From positions 22,765 to 86,764 of the forward strand of contig CANHPN010000004.1 of the NCBI GenBank assembly GCA_947462535.1: a DNA stretch of 64,000 nucleotides. The letters are read 5' to 3'. Origin of the DNA: Akkermansiaceae bacterium (GTDB taxonomy: Bacteria > Verrucomicrobiota > Verrucomicrobiia > Verrucomicrobiales > Akkermansiaceae). How positions within the stretch are numbered: position 1 is the stretch's first letter; each line of letters begins with the position of its first letter. The notes beneath the pieces were generated by a model. The model worked only from the letters and a program-made list of their open reading frames with translations, did no database searches and was not told where the DNA came from. Below are positions 40,158 through 48,312 of the stretch, piece after piece. A program made the translations under genes and the position numbers.

Positions 40158-40239
40158 AGAGGTAGGTGGAGAGGGAAGGTGCGGGTGAAGGGCAGCGGAT
40201 AGCTAGTGGAAAATCATCAGAAAATTCCAACGGGTGCGA

Positions 40240-41520
40240 TTATTTCAAGAAGGCTTGGATGAGCTCCTCGATGACCTCGCCGCCCATCGGCTGGATGTCG
40301 CCGAGCGAGCGGCTGAGGATGACGGCCTCGGCGGTGGATTCGAGGACTTCAAGGCGGTCGAAGGCGTCGAGAATGGTCTTACCTAACACTAGCGCGCAGT
40401 CGTTCTCGATCAGTGCGATGGGGAACTCCGGGGTCATGGTCTCCGCGATTTTTTCCGGGGCGTCATAGACCCAGGAAAAAGGCAGGACGGCGACGTCGCG
40501 GAGGAAGATGTAGCTCTCTGGGATGGTGCGGGTGTCGAGGCGCGCGGCGGAGGCGGAGAACGCGGTGGCGTTGACCGGGGTGGCGTTGACGATGGCGCGG
40601 ATCTCCGGATGTTTCCGGTAGATGAGCTGGTGGAGGTGGCAGGCCTCGCTGGGCCGGCTGCCACGGACGCGGCGGCCCTGATGGATGAGGACGAGCTGGT
40701 CCGGCGTGATCGTCGCGCGGTCCACCAGTTTCGAGCTGATGAGAAATGACTCGCCATCGACCCGCACCGAGAAGCTGCCGGCATTGCTGGTGAGCAGCCG
40801 CTGGTGATAACCGCGGCGGATGAAGTCGCACAACTCGCGGCGCAGCGACCGTTCAGCGCTGGTGGCGGGGCCGGGATCGAACTCCTCAAGCTCCGGCGCG
40901 GGCTTCTCGCCGATGGCGAGCTGCTCGCCGGTGAGATACTTCACCGGGCCGAGGGCGCGGGCCTTGATTACGGTTTTCGCGACGAATTCAAAGGTTTCAA
41001 AGCGGCGAAAGGCGTCCGGGAAATCCCGTCCGCCGACGACGACGCCGTGGTTCTCAAGCATCACGCAATCATGGCCGACGGCAAAGACGGTGGCGATGCG
41101 CTTGCCTAGCAGGTTGCTGCCCGGCAGCGCGTAGGGCGCGAATCCCGGCTCGCCGCAAACGGAGTGGGCTTTGGTGAAAAGCCGGGTATCCGGTGCCTGG
41201 CCGCAAATGCTGAAAGCGACGAGCGCCACCGGATGCGCGTGGACGATGGCGCCGAGGTCCGGCCGCGCATCGTAGATCTGCTTGTGAAACGGGAACTCGG
41301 AGGAGGGTCTGTGCAGCCCCTCGGTGCTGCCGTCCGGCAGGACGCGGACGATGTCCTCGATGCGCAGCGCGCCTTTGTCCACTCTAGCGGGAGTGATCCA
41401 GATCGAGCCATCGGTATCGCGGATGGAAATATTTCCGCCGGAAGTGGTGGTCATCCGGTATTGATAGATCCGGGCCATCGCCTGGACCAGGCGTTCCGCA
41501 GGGTGGGTGATGTCTCTCAT
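40240..41520 (-). CDS. Tandem class II aldolase/adducin-domain protein
   Basis: The protein has 426 residues and two class II aldolase domains in series, where most members have one. Domain 1 (residues 1-205 or so) has TSGGNISIR, the zinc ligands in AIVHAHPVAL and a later ENHGVVVGG. Domain 2 (about 215-426) keeps SNAGSFSVR and a HLHQLIYRKHP stretch, but reads AIVNATPVNAT where HxHP is expected. It has therefore lost the zinc histidines and may be structural. Fuculose- or ribulose-phosphate aldolase/epimerase-like chemistry is possible; no sugar operon surrounds it. Confidence 0.85.
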   Translation of the reverse strand: MRDITHPAERLVQAMARIYQYRMTTTSGGNISIRDTDGSIWITPARVDKGALRIEDIVRVLPDGSTEGLHRPSSEFPFHKQIYDARPDLGAIVHAHPVALVAFSICGQAPDTRLFTKAHSVCGEPGFAPYALPGSNLLGKRIATVFAVGHDCVMLENHGVVVGGRDFPDAFRRFETFEFVAKTVIKARALGPVKYLTGEQLAIGEKPAPELEEFDPGPATSAERSLRRELCDFIRRGYHQRLLTSNAGSFSVRVDGESFLISSKLVDRATITPDQLVLIHQGRRVRGSRPSEACHLHQLIYRKHPEIRAIVNATPVNATAFSASAARLDTRTIPESYIFLRDVAVLPFSWVYDAPEKIAETMTPEFPIALIENDCALVLGKTILDAFDRLEVLESTAEAVILSRSLGDIQPMGGEVIEELIQAFLK

Positions 41521-41619
41521 GACTGATGGAAATTTGAGTGTGTAAATTTGAGTATTGCCATGACAGAGGTCAAGGTCATCAGAGATGGTGCAGCACTCTG
41601 CGTGAAGAAAGGCGTTGAT

Positions 41620-41922
41620 TCAGGCTAGCGGAAACTCGCCGTCGCCGTCGATGCCGAGCCAGCCGAGCCGACCGAAGGCGCGAAAGAGCGAAGTGCCCGG
41701 CTCGCCTTCCTCCTCGCCCTCGCCGTGCTCGATGGTGGCGGTGCTGCTGAGGCCGTGGTTGCACTGGATGCTAATGACGGTGGTGTAGCTGTCCAGATAG
41801 ATCCAGTCGCCCCAAGCCTTGGCTTCGTGGCGGGGCTCGAAGTGTTCTTTGCGCAGCGAGGCGAGGATCTCGGAGATGGTGCTTGGGGCGGCGGAGTCGG
41901 GGAGCTTGATGAGTGTTTCCAT
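41620..41922 (-). CDS. Hypothetical protein, about 100 residues
   Basis: Starting from the ATG at 41922 it encodes a small acidic protein with no recognised family: METLIKLPD at the start, WGDWIYLDSYTTVISI in the middle, and an acidic GEGEEEGE loop. Codon composition is like that of the neighbours and the sequence is protein-like. It stands between the tandem aldolase gene and the ABC exporter remnant. Confidence 0.5.
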   Translation of the reverse strand: METLIKLPDSAAPSTISEILASLRKEHFEPRHEAKAWGDWIYLDSYTTVISIQCNHGLSSTATIEHGEGEEEGEPGTSLFRAFGRLGWLGIDGDGEFPLA

Positions 41923-41989
41923 GAGGATAGTGGGTGGAAAATTGTGATGGAGCAAGATTGGGGAATTTCAGGCGACGGGTCGAGAATCT

Positions 41990-42673
41990 TTAGCGAAAGT
42001 TGAATTCGCAGAGTTTCGCGTATGCGCCGCCGGGAGCGAGGGGTTCTGCGTGGGTGCGTTTTTCTATCAGTTTTTTGTGATGGAGGACGCGGATGCGGTC
42101 TGCCTTCTGCGCGGTGGACTTGCCGACTCCGGTCGCGCCGACGAGGGCTTCAAGCGTTAGGTCGTTGATGACGGGAGCCAATCCGGCGTAGGTGAAGGAA
42201 GCGTTCTCAAAACGCGCGTGGCCGCGGAAGTCGGCGCGGCACCCGCCTTCGGTGAGGTGGGATTAGTCCGGGGTGGCGATGATGACGTGGTCCATGGCGG
42301 GCACGTCGTCGGCGACGCGGGACCTGATTTCTCGCGACAAGTTAGAGTCGAACCATTTCACCGGCAGGTGCTGGAGCTTGTCGTAAAGATCGACGCGGAC
42401 GAGGTGGGTGAAGTTGATCTCGGGCGAGTTTGTCTGATAGATTCGGAGAGTGAGGAGGAGCTGGCGGATGAAGATGGCACGGATGCCGAGGGCGGCGGTG
42501 GAGAGAATGAGGTCGGGGCGGTCCTTGGCGATGATTTCATCAATGAAGCGCATGGTAATGCCCGGCAGCACGAGGACCAGCGAGGTGCAGAGGATCGCCA
42601 TCAGCAATGAGAGCAAGCTCTGCACGGCAAAGCGGAAAGTGTGGTGGAAAATCCGCGCGAGGGTGGCGATGCG
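41990..42673 (-). pseudogene. Decayed ABC exporter (fused TMD-NBD) with internal deletions
   Basis: The 5' part encodes the first 130 residues or so of an exporter membrane domain (SLLSLLMAILCTSLVLVLPG, then KLQHLPVKWFDSNLSREI) and stops at a TGA or TAG after IATPD, near 42263. Beyond it the nucleotide-binding domain reappears: FENASFTYAGLAPVINDL, then Walker A VGATGVGKST. This is joined directly to the far C-terminal ADRIRVLHHKKLIEKRTHAE region, with the Q-loop, signature LSGGQ and Walker B all missing. The 5' end has no ATG. Deletions have removed most of the gene, and it is almost certainly dead. Confidence 0.85.
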
Positions 42674-42753
42674 ACATGATGAACACCGGGGCGGGGATTG
42701 GGAAGGGATAAGTTGGGCGGTGGTTTGTGCTTGCTGGCACAGGCGATCTCCCG

Positions 42754-43509
42754 ATGGTTCGCGGGGAGATGCTTTCGGATCCGTCGGTTCATGCTTTGGC
42801 GCTGTTGGCGGCCTTGTGCATCGGCCTGTCGAAGGCGGGTTTCAGCGGGATTTCGATGGTGTCGGTGGTGTTGTTGGCGGATATCTACGGCTCGAAGGCG
42901 TCGGTGGGGCTGACCCTTCCGCTGCTGGTCGCGGCGGACCTGATGGCCTATCCGGCGTTTTTGAAACACGGCTCGTGGCGGCCGGTGTGGAAACTGCTAG
43001 GTCCGGCCGTGCTCGGGATCGTGGCGGGCTGGTGGCTGCTGGGAGGGATTTCGGAAATCGCCGCGCGGCGGGTCATCGGCGGCTGCGTGCTGGTGATGGT
43101 GGCGCTGCAGGTGTTCCGGCGTTGGCAGGCCGCGGGCTTCGACGACTTGGCGGGCTCGAAGGGCTTCGGTCTCGGCGCGGGTGTGTTAGGCGGTTTCGCC
43201 ACGATGCTGGCGAACGCGGCGGGCCCGGTGATCCAGCTCTATTTGATGGCGCGGCGGGTACCGAAAATGGAGCTCATCGGCATCGGCGCGCGGTTTTTCC
43301 TGCTCATCAACCTGATCAAGGTGCCGCTCAACGCGCGGCTGGCGCTGATCACGCCGGAGAGTCTGCTGGAGAACCTCAAGCTGCTGCCTGCGGTGGCGTT
43401 GGGAATCCTGGGCGGGAAATGGCTGCTGCAACACGTGCCGCAGGTCGCCTTCGAGTGGATGATCGTGGTTTTCTCGACGCTCGCCGGGCTGCGGATGGTT
43501 TTCTGGTAG
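42754..43509 (+). CDS. TauE/SafE family membrane transporter
   Basis: The protein has about 251 residues and 7-8 hydrophobic helices. The family pattern is seen twice: LCIGLSKAGFSGISMVSVVLLAD in the first half and GFATMLANAAGPVIQLYLM in the second, the latter a signature of SafE/TauE proteins. It probably exports sulfite or a sulfonate-type anion; the substrate is not evident. GTG 42727, ATG 42754 and ATG 42769 are possible starts. It is the only intact gene between two blocks of remnants. Confidence 0.85.
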   Translation: MVRGEMLSDPSVHALALLAALCIGLSKAGFSGISMVSVVLLADIYGSKASVGLTLPLLVAADLMAYPAFLKHGSWRPVWKLLGPAVLGIVAGWWLLGGISEIAARRVIGGCVLVMVALQVFRRWQAAGFDDLAGSKGFGLGAGVLGGFATMLANAAGPVIQLYLMARRVPKMELIGIGARFFLLINLIKVPLNARLALITPESLLENLKLLPAVALGILGGKWLLQHVPQVAFEWMIVVFSTLAGLRMVFW

Positions 43510-43539
43510 AGCGGTATCGTCCGATGGGGGGAAGCTGTT

Positions 43540-43570
43540 GCGACGCGGCGACCGGTGGTCGCCGCTACGC
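43540..43570. repeat. Palindromic repeat, GGCGACC family
   Basis: CGGCGACC, loop GGT, GGTCGCCG forms a perfect 8-bp stem with extra flanking pairs. A copy matching at about 21 of 24 positions is embedded in the purL coding sequence at 59708-59733. It lies between tauE and the biotin-carrier stump. Confidence 0.65.
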
Positions 43571-43608
43571 GGTGGTAGCACATAGCCGCTTGCCGTTGAT
43601 GGTTAGAT

Positions 43609-43803
43609 TTATCTGCCTGCGACGGACGAGCTGGAGGTAGATACAGATGGAGTTGTTAACGGAGTTGCGGCGGGCGCGGCCTTTGCGTCAGGTGCCGGGG
43701 TGGGGCTGGCTGCGGCTGGGGGAGCGCCGGCCTCCTTGTCGCCAATATTCTCGACGATGACGTCGTAAGCTTTTCCCTCAACGGTGACGCGGAGGTGTTC
43801 CAT
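43609..43803 (-). pseudogene. 5' stump of a biotin carrier (decarboxylase gamma-type) subunit
   Basis: MEHLRVTVEGKAYDVIVEN followed by an Ala/Pro-rich linker is the classic N-terminus of biotin/lipoyl-attachment subunits of sodium-pumping or methylmalonyl-CoA decarboxylases. The biotinyl domain with its EAMKM motif is absent: the frame stops at codon 65 after a Ser-rich stretch. It lies 19 bp downstream of the epimerase remnant, which is the usual gene order. Confidence 0.7.
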
Positions 43804-43822
43804 GGTTGTTTTTCTAGCAGAT

Positions 43823-44260
43823 TTAGTGTGACGGCTGGCAGAATTCCGTTAGTATGCCGAAGGTTGATTTCCGTTGCAGGAATGCGACGAGTTTGCCTGC
43901 GGCTCCGTCAAACGGGACCTCGTGGATGAGGCGGGCGCCCTGGTCCTTGGCTAAGGCGAGTTGGCCGGTGATGTCGTCCGCGGCAAAGGCGATGTGGTGG
44001 ATTCCGGGGCCGCTTTTTTCGAGAAATCTGATGATCGGGCTTTCGTCAGAGGTGGGTTCGAGAAGCTCGATGTGGACGTCCCCGGCGGCGAAAAACGCGG
44101 TGCGGACCTTTTGGGATTCCACTTCCTCGCGGCCTTTGCAGACCAGTCCGAGGGTGTTTTCGTAATAGGCGACAGCCTCGTCCAGTGCCTTTACCGCGAT
44201 TCCCGGGCGGTCGATTTCCGTGATCAGTGCGTCGTTGAGTTTTGCCTGTGACGACGAAAT
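43823..44260 (-). pseudogene. Degenerate methylmalonyl-CoA epimerase gene
   Basis: The frame encodes a glyoxalase-fold epimerase: ALDEAVAYYENTLGL, GDVHIELLEPTSDESPI, GPGIHHIAFAADDI and a terminal KSTFGILTEFC. The start codon is missing. Homology runs back to LITEIDRPGIAV near 44220 with no ATG, GTG or TTG before it in frame. The metal-ligand His of the usual DHIGIAV reads DRPGIAV. A GTG at 44122 would give only 99 residues. Together with the biotin-carrier stump it suggests a dismantled methylmalonyl-CoA decarboxylase operon. Confidence 0.7.
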
Positions 44261-44622
44261 CCGAAAGCCGGCGACGCAGCACCGCAGGATGCCGCTTATT
44301 TTCCGTATATTTCATTCTCGATGGGAATTCGCTGACGCGCCCGCGAGGTCCGCTCAGCAGGACGGCGCGGTGCCCGGGAGACATCGCAGATTTCCAATGC
44401 GTTCGCCGGCGAGGAAAGGCACAGGATGAGTGCTATGAACGAGAGGCTGCCGGATTGGAAAATGCTCACTCGTGGGTGTCGCCGCTCCATTTTCTATTAG
44501 AATGCCATTACCGGACCGGCCCGAGGCCTCCGCGTATTTTGCCGGCGGGCGCTCGGGAATCGATTCATTCGCGGCTGAATTTCCCTTGCGCGACCGGGTT
44601 TGCGGGGCGAGAACAGCCGACG
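44261..44622. other. Intergenic region upstream of the lipid-modification operon
   Basis: About 360 bp lie between the epimerase remnant and the NTF2-like gene. A plus-strand frame is open through it but shows no homology. It presumably contains the promoter of the eight-gene operon; an AT-richer patch at 44493-44510 (TTTTCTATTAGAAT) is the only visible -10 candidate. Confidence 0.4.
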
Positions 44623-45246
44623 ATGACTGCATCGACATTCACTCACCCGATTTTCACCTTCGTGGCAGGCCTGCTTGTGGCCCTCGCCGCCGTCTTTCTC
44701 CTTTTGAATTCCTGCGCTGCTCCGAATCGTTCCGCCGATGACGTGGCCGCTTACCGGGGCCGGATGGAAAAAGTCTCTGCCAGCGGACTCGACGCGGATG
44801 GTCCGGCGGAAAAGGCTGCGCTTGAGCGGTTCAAGTCGTTTCTTAAAGGGATAGGCGACGTGAGATGCGTCCGCGAAAACACGCTCAAAGTCTATGCGGC
44901 AGACGCTTATCTCGACGACACGCTGGCCATTCACCAAGGTGCGGCAGAGATCGAGGAGTATTTCGTCAAGACCAGTGAGGCGATGACGAGCTATCAGGTG
45001 ACGATCGACGACGTGGCGAGGTCCGGTGACGACTACTACGTACGCTGGACGATGGTCTTCGCCGCGCCGGCTCTCAGCGGCGGCAAGCCGGTGCATTCCG
45101 TGGGCGTCAGCCAGATTCGTTTCAACCGGGAGGGCAAAGTCGCCTTCCATCAGGATTTCTGGGACTCCGGTAAGAATTTCCACGCGCATTTGCCGGTCAT
45201 CGGCGGCGCGGTGGGGTTCGTTCGCAAGCGCCTTCAATCGAACTGA
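44623..45246 (+). CDS. NTF2-like (SnoaL-type) lipoprotein, first gene of lipid operon
   Basis: The protein has 207 residues from the ATG at 44623. An N-terminal hydrophobic segment (FVAGLLVALAAVFLLLNSC) ends in a lipobox-like LNSC, so it is probably a lipoprotein. The rest is an NTF2-like fold (residues 70-195 or so): YLDDTLAIHQGAAEIEEYF, then VRWTMVF and HQDFWDSGKNF. NTF2-family proteins recur in Cfa/DUF1365/FAD-oxidoreductase operons of Proteobacteria, where their role is unclear; binding a lipid intermediate is one possibility. The next gene starts 5 bp downstream. Confidence 0.75.
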   Translation: MTASTFTHPIFTFVAGLLVALAAVFLLLNSCAAPNRSADDVAAYRGRMEKVSASGLDADGPAEKAALERFKSFLKGIGDVRCVRENTLKVYAADAYLDDTLAIHQGAAEIEEYFVKTSEAMTSYQVTIDDVARSGDDYYVRWTMVFAAPALSGGKPVHSVGVSQIRFNREGKVAFHQDFWDSGKNFHAHLPVIGGAVGFVRKRLQSN

Positions 45247-45251
45247 TCGAC

Positions 45252-46253
45252 ATGATGCCGATGAATCCTAACGATATCCCGCCAGGGCGGGGGAAATCGA
45301 ATCCCTGGAGTGTCTTCGTTTTAACCGTCTGCCGCTGGCTCGACTCCGACTACCGCCGCGAGGATTTGCCTGATCCCTCGGAGCTTCCTGCAAAGGTGGA
45401 CTGGCAAAGGACGCTGCCGTTCATTTTGCTGCACATCGGCTGCCTGGCTGTCATCTGGGTGGGGGTCAGCCCGGTGGCGGTCGGGGCTGCGGCGTTTCTT
45501 TACGTCATCCGGATGTTCGCGATCACCGGTTTCTATCACCGCTACTTTTCGCACAAGACCTTCAAGACCTCGCGAGTCGTCCAGTTCCTCTTTGCGGTGT
45601 TAGGAAACAGTTCGATGCAGCGTGGACCGCTGTGGTGGGCGGCCACCCACCGCCACCACCACAAGCATTCCGATCATGAGGGGGACATCCATTCTCCGGT
45701 GATCAGCGGGTTCGCCTGGTCGCACATCGGCTGGCTGACCTCGATGAAGAATTTCCCGACGGCATATAAAAGCATTCCCGACCTAAGCAAATATCCGGAG
45801 TTGGTTTTCCTCAACCGCTATGATCAGACTGTGCCGTTCGCCTACGGAATTCTCATGCTGGCGATCGGTTGGGCGCTGGAGACGTTTTTCCCGGCGCTCG
45901 GCGTTACGGTCGGCCAGTTTTTCATCTGGACGTTTTTCATCAGCACCACGGTGCTACTCCACGGCACGCTGTTCATCAATTCACTGGCGCACGTCTGGGG
46001 ACGTCGTCGCTATGAGACGGATGACGACAGTCGGAATAGCTGGTTACTGACCCTTATCACGCTGGGAGAAGGTTGGCATAACAACCATCACCGCTACCCG
46101 CACTCGGTGCGTCAGGGGTTCCGGTGGTGGGAAATGGACATGACTTACTATGGGTTGAAATTTCTATCATGGACCGGCTTGATATGGGACTTGCGGCCGG
46201 TTCCCAAGGCGGTGATTGAGGAGGGGCTTTCGTCCCAACAGCGCAGCGCATGA
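45252..46253 (+). CDS. Membrane fatty-acid desaturase (acyl-CoA/acyl-lipid type)
   Basis: The protein has 333 residues. Three histidine boxes of di-iron desaturases are present in order: HRYFSH, HRHHHKH and HNNHH. Hydrophobic segments flank them (FILLHIGCLAVIWVGV; a pair after the second box), as in delta-9 stearoyl-CoA desaturase-like enzymes. It would introduce the double bond that the Cfa-like enzymes downstream could methylate. It ends with an ATGA overlap with the FAD oxidoreductase gene, so co-expression is very likely. ATG 45261 is an alternative start. Confidence 0.92.
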   Translation: MMPMNPNDIPPGRGKSNPWSVFVLTVCRWLDSDYRREDLPDPSELPAKVDWQRTLPFILLHIGCLAVIWVGVSPVAVGAAAFLYVIRMFAITGFYHRYFSHKTFKTSRVVQFLFAVLGNSSMQRGPLWWAATHRHHHKHSDHEGDIHSPVISGFAWSHIGWLTSMKNFPTAYKSIPDLSKYPELVFLNRYDQTVPFAYGILMLAIGWALETFFPALGVTVGQFFIWTFFISTTVLLHGTLFINSLAHVWGRRRYETDDDSRNSWLLTLITLGEGWHNNHHRYPHSVRQGFRWWEMDMTYYGLKFLSWTGLIWDLRPVPKAVIEEGLSSQQRSA

Positions 46254-47521
46254 GCCGGGAACGCATCGCCATTATCGGAACGGGAATCTCGGGCATGGCA
46301 TCCGCCTGGTTCCTGAATCGGGAGCATGACGTGACGGTGTTTGAAAAGGACGACCGCGTGGGCGGCCACTCGCACACGGTGATGGTGGACGAGGGGCTGG
46401 GCCAAATCCCGGTGGACACGGGATTCATGGTTTACAACGAGGTGACCTATCCGCTGCTGACGCGGTTGTTCCAGGAACTGGATGTGGAGACGAAGCCGAC
46501 TTCGATGTCGTTCAGCGTGCAGCACGTGGGCGAGGGTCTGGAGTTCAACGGCGGCAGTCTTAACCTGTTATTCGGCCAGCGTAAAAACCTGCTCAATTTC
46601 CGCTACTGGCGGATGCTCGCCCAGATCGCACGCTTCAACCGTGAGACCGTCGAGGAACTCGGGAACCCCGCGTATGGCGAGATGTCATTACGCGACTATG
46701 TGAAAGCCCGTGGATATGGTGACGATTTCCTCCGCTGGTATCTCTCCCCGATGGCGGCGGCGGTGTGGTCAAGTCCGCCCGAGCGGATCGATGAATTCCC
46801 CGCCCGGACGCTGATGCGGTTCTGGCATAACCACGGATTTCTCGGCCTGAATACCCAGCATCCATGGCGCACGGTCTCGGGCGGTTCGAGGTGTTATGTA
46901 GAAAAGCTGATCAATCACTTCGAGCGAAACATCCATCGTGGAGCAGGGGTGCGCTGCGTGAGCCATCTATCCAACGGAGTCCAGGTGACTCTGAATGACG
47001 GCTCCTCGGACGAGTTCGACCGCGTGGTCATCGCTGCACACGGCGATCAGGCGCTGCGGATGACTGCCGATCCGACGCCCTTGGAAAACGAGCTGCTCGG
47101 ATGTTTCCGCTATCAGGAAAACGAGGCGGTGCTCCACACGGACACGGGCTTCATGCCGAAGACGCGCCGCTGTTGGGCGTCGTGGAACTACCGCATCGAA
47201 GGCGCGGGCAATCGTCATTCGACGCACTACTGGATGAACGAGTTGCAGGGCGTTTCGGATCGCGAGCAATACTTTGTCTCCATCAATCCCTCATCGCCGC
47301 CTGCGGAGAAATCCATCAAGCGGCGTCTGGCTTACGAGCATCCGTTGTTCGATTTGGAAGCGGTGGCGGCGCAGGGCCGTTTGCCGGGGTTGCATGCGGC
47401 GGGTGATGAAACGAGGCGCTATTTCTGCGGCGCATGGCAGCGCTATGGTTTTCACGAGGACGGCTTGTGGTCGGCGGTGAATGTGTGCGCGCAAATCCTC
47501 GGAAGGGACCCGTGGAGATGA
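46250..47521 (+). CDS. FAD-dependent amine-oxidase-like oxidoreductase
   Basis: The protein has 423 residues. The N-terminal dinucleotide-binding motif GTGISGMASAWFL leads to FEKDDRVGGHSHT, as in the flavin amine oxidase/phytoene desaturase superfamily. VIAAHGDQALRM and a C-terminal FAD contact region (LPGLHAAGDETRRYFCGAW) follow. Homologues sit beside cfa and DUF1365 genes widely. Some relatives (UfaD in alphaproteobacteria) desaturate methylated acyl chains on the way to furan fatty acids. The same reaction here is inference only. It overlaps both neighbours by 4 bp. Confidence 0.88.
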   Translation: MSRERIAIIGTGISGMASAWFLNREHDVTVFEKDDRVGGHSHTVMVDEGLGQIPVDTGFMVYNEVTYPLLTRLFQELDVETKPTSMSFSVQHVGEGLEFNGGSLNLLFGQRKNLLNFRYWRMLAQIARFNRETVEELGNPAYGEMSLRDYVKARGYGDDFLRWYLSPMAAAVWSSPPERIDEFPARTLMRFWHNHGFLGLNTQHPWRTVSGGSRCYVEKLINHFERNIHRGAGVRCVSHLSNGVQVTLNDGSSDEFDRVVIAAHGDQALRMTADPTPLENELLGCFRYQENEAVLHTDTGFMPKTRRCWASWNYRIEGAGNRHSTHYWMNELQGVSDREQYFVSINPSSPPAEKSIKRRLAYEHPLFDLEAVAAQGRLPGLHAAGDETRRYFCGAWQRYGFHEDGLWSAVNVCAQILGRDPWR

Positions 47522-48312
47522 ACTCACTTTACGAATGCAAGATTTCGCACTGCCGCTTGAAGCCGAAGCGACACGCGTTCGACTATCGAGTGTTCATGTT
47601 TGCGGTGAACCTTGACGAGCTCCCCGCGCTGGCAGGAGAAATCTTTGGCTTCAGCCACAATCGTTTCAACCTGTTCTCGATCGACGACCGCGATCACGTG
47701 GACCTCGGCATGTCCGGCGGCATCCGGGCGAATCTAATTGCCTGGCTGGCCGGAGAGGGATTTTCCTGTCCTGAGGACGCGCGCGTCCAGCTGGTCACGT
47801 TTCCGCGGGTGCTGGGCTACGGCTTCAACCCGGTTTCGTTTTATTATCTGTTTGCAAGGTCCGGCGAGCCGCTCGCGGCGGTGGCGGAGGTGGTGAACAC
47901 CTTCCGTGAGATGAAGCTATATCTCATGGAAACCATGGATGCCGACGGTCTCTGGCATCGAAGGGTAACCAAGAATTTCTACGTCTCGCCGTTTTCCGAT
48001 CCCGGAATGGAGTTCGATTTCAAGTTGGGTCTGCCGGGTGAGAAGTGGCGGTTGAACATCGATAATTATGCGGAAGGCGAGCAGACTTTGCTCAGTGCCG
48101 TCCGTGGCGAGCAAAGAAAGCTTACCTCGGCGCGGTTGGTATGGTATATGTTCAAATACCCGCTGCTTTCGCTCAAAATCATCGGCCTCATCCACTGGCA
48201 CGCGCTTCTCCTTTGGATTCGGCGGGTGCCGTTTCTCCGTAAAGCCGACCGCCGCGAAGCCCAGATCAACGTGATGCGACCACATTCCACCTTGAAGAAA
48301 GACCAACCATGA
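47518..48312 (+). CDS. DUF1365 family protein
   Basis: The protein has 264 residues from the ATG at 47518 (ATGA overlap upstream); the frame is open further upstream but without homology. DUF1365 features are YECKISHCRLKPKRHAFDYRVF at the start, LLSIDDRDH-like FSIDDRDHVDLG, and YGFNPVSFYYLF in the middle. Function is unknown, but it is nearly always linked to the FAD oxidoreductase and Cfa genes on either side here. Confidence 0.9.
   Translation: MNSLYECKISHCRLKPKRHAFDYRVFMFAVNLDELPALAGEIFGFSHNRFNLFSIDDRDHVDLGMSGGIRANLIAWLAGEGFSCPEDARVQLVTFPRVLGYGFNPVSFYYLFARSGEPLAAVAEVVNTFREMKLYLMETMDADGLWHRRVTKNFYVSPFSDPGMEFDFKLGLPGEKWRLNIDNYAEGEQTLLSAVRGEQRKLTSARLVWYMFKYPLLSLKIIGLIHWHALLLWIRRVPFLRKADRREAQINVMRPHSTLKKDQP

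Noticed and set aside
40158..40239. Possible yybP-ykoY manganese riboswitch upstream of terC
   Set aside because: Only about 80 bp are available and the characteristic paired loops were not recognisable.
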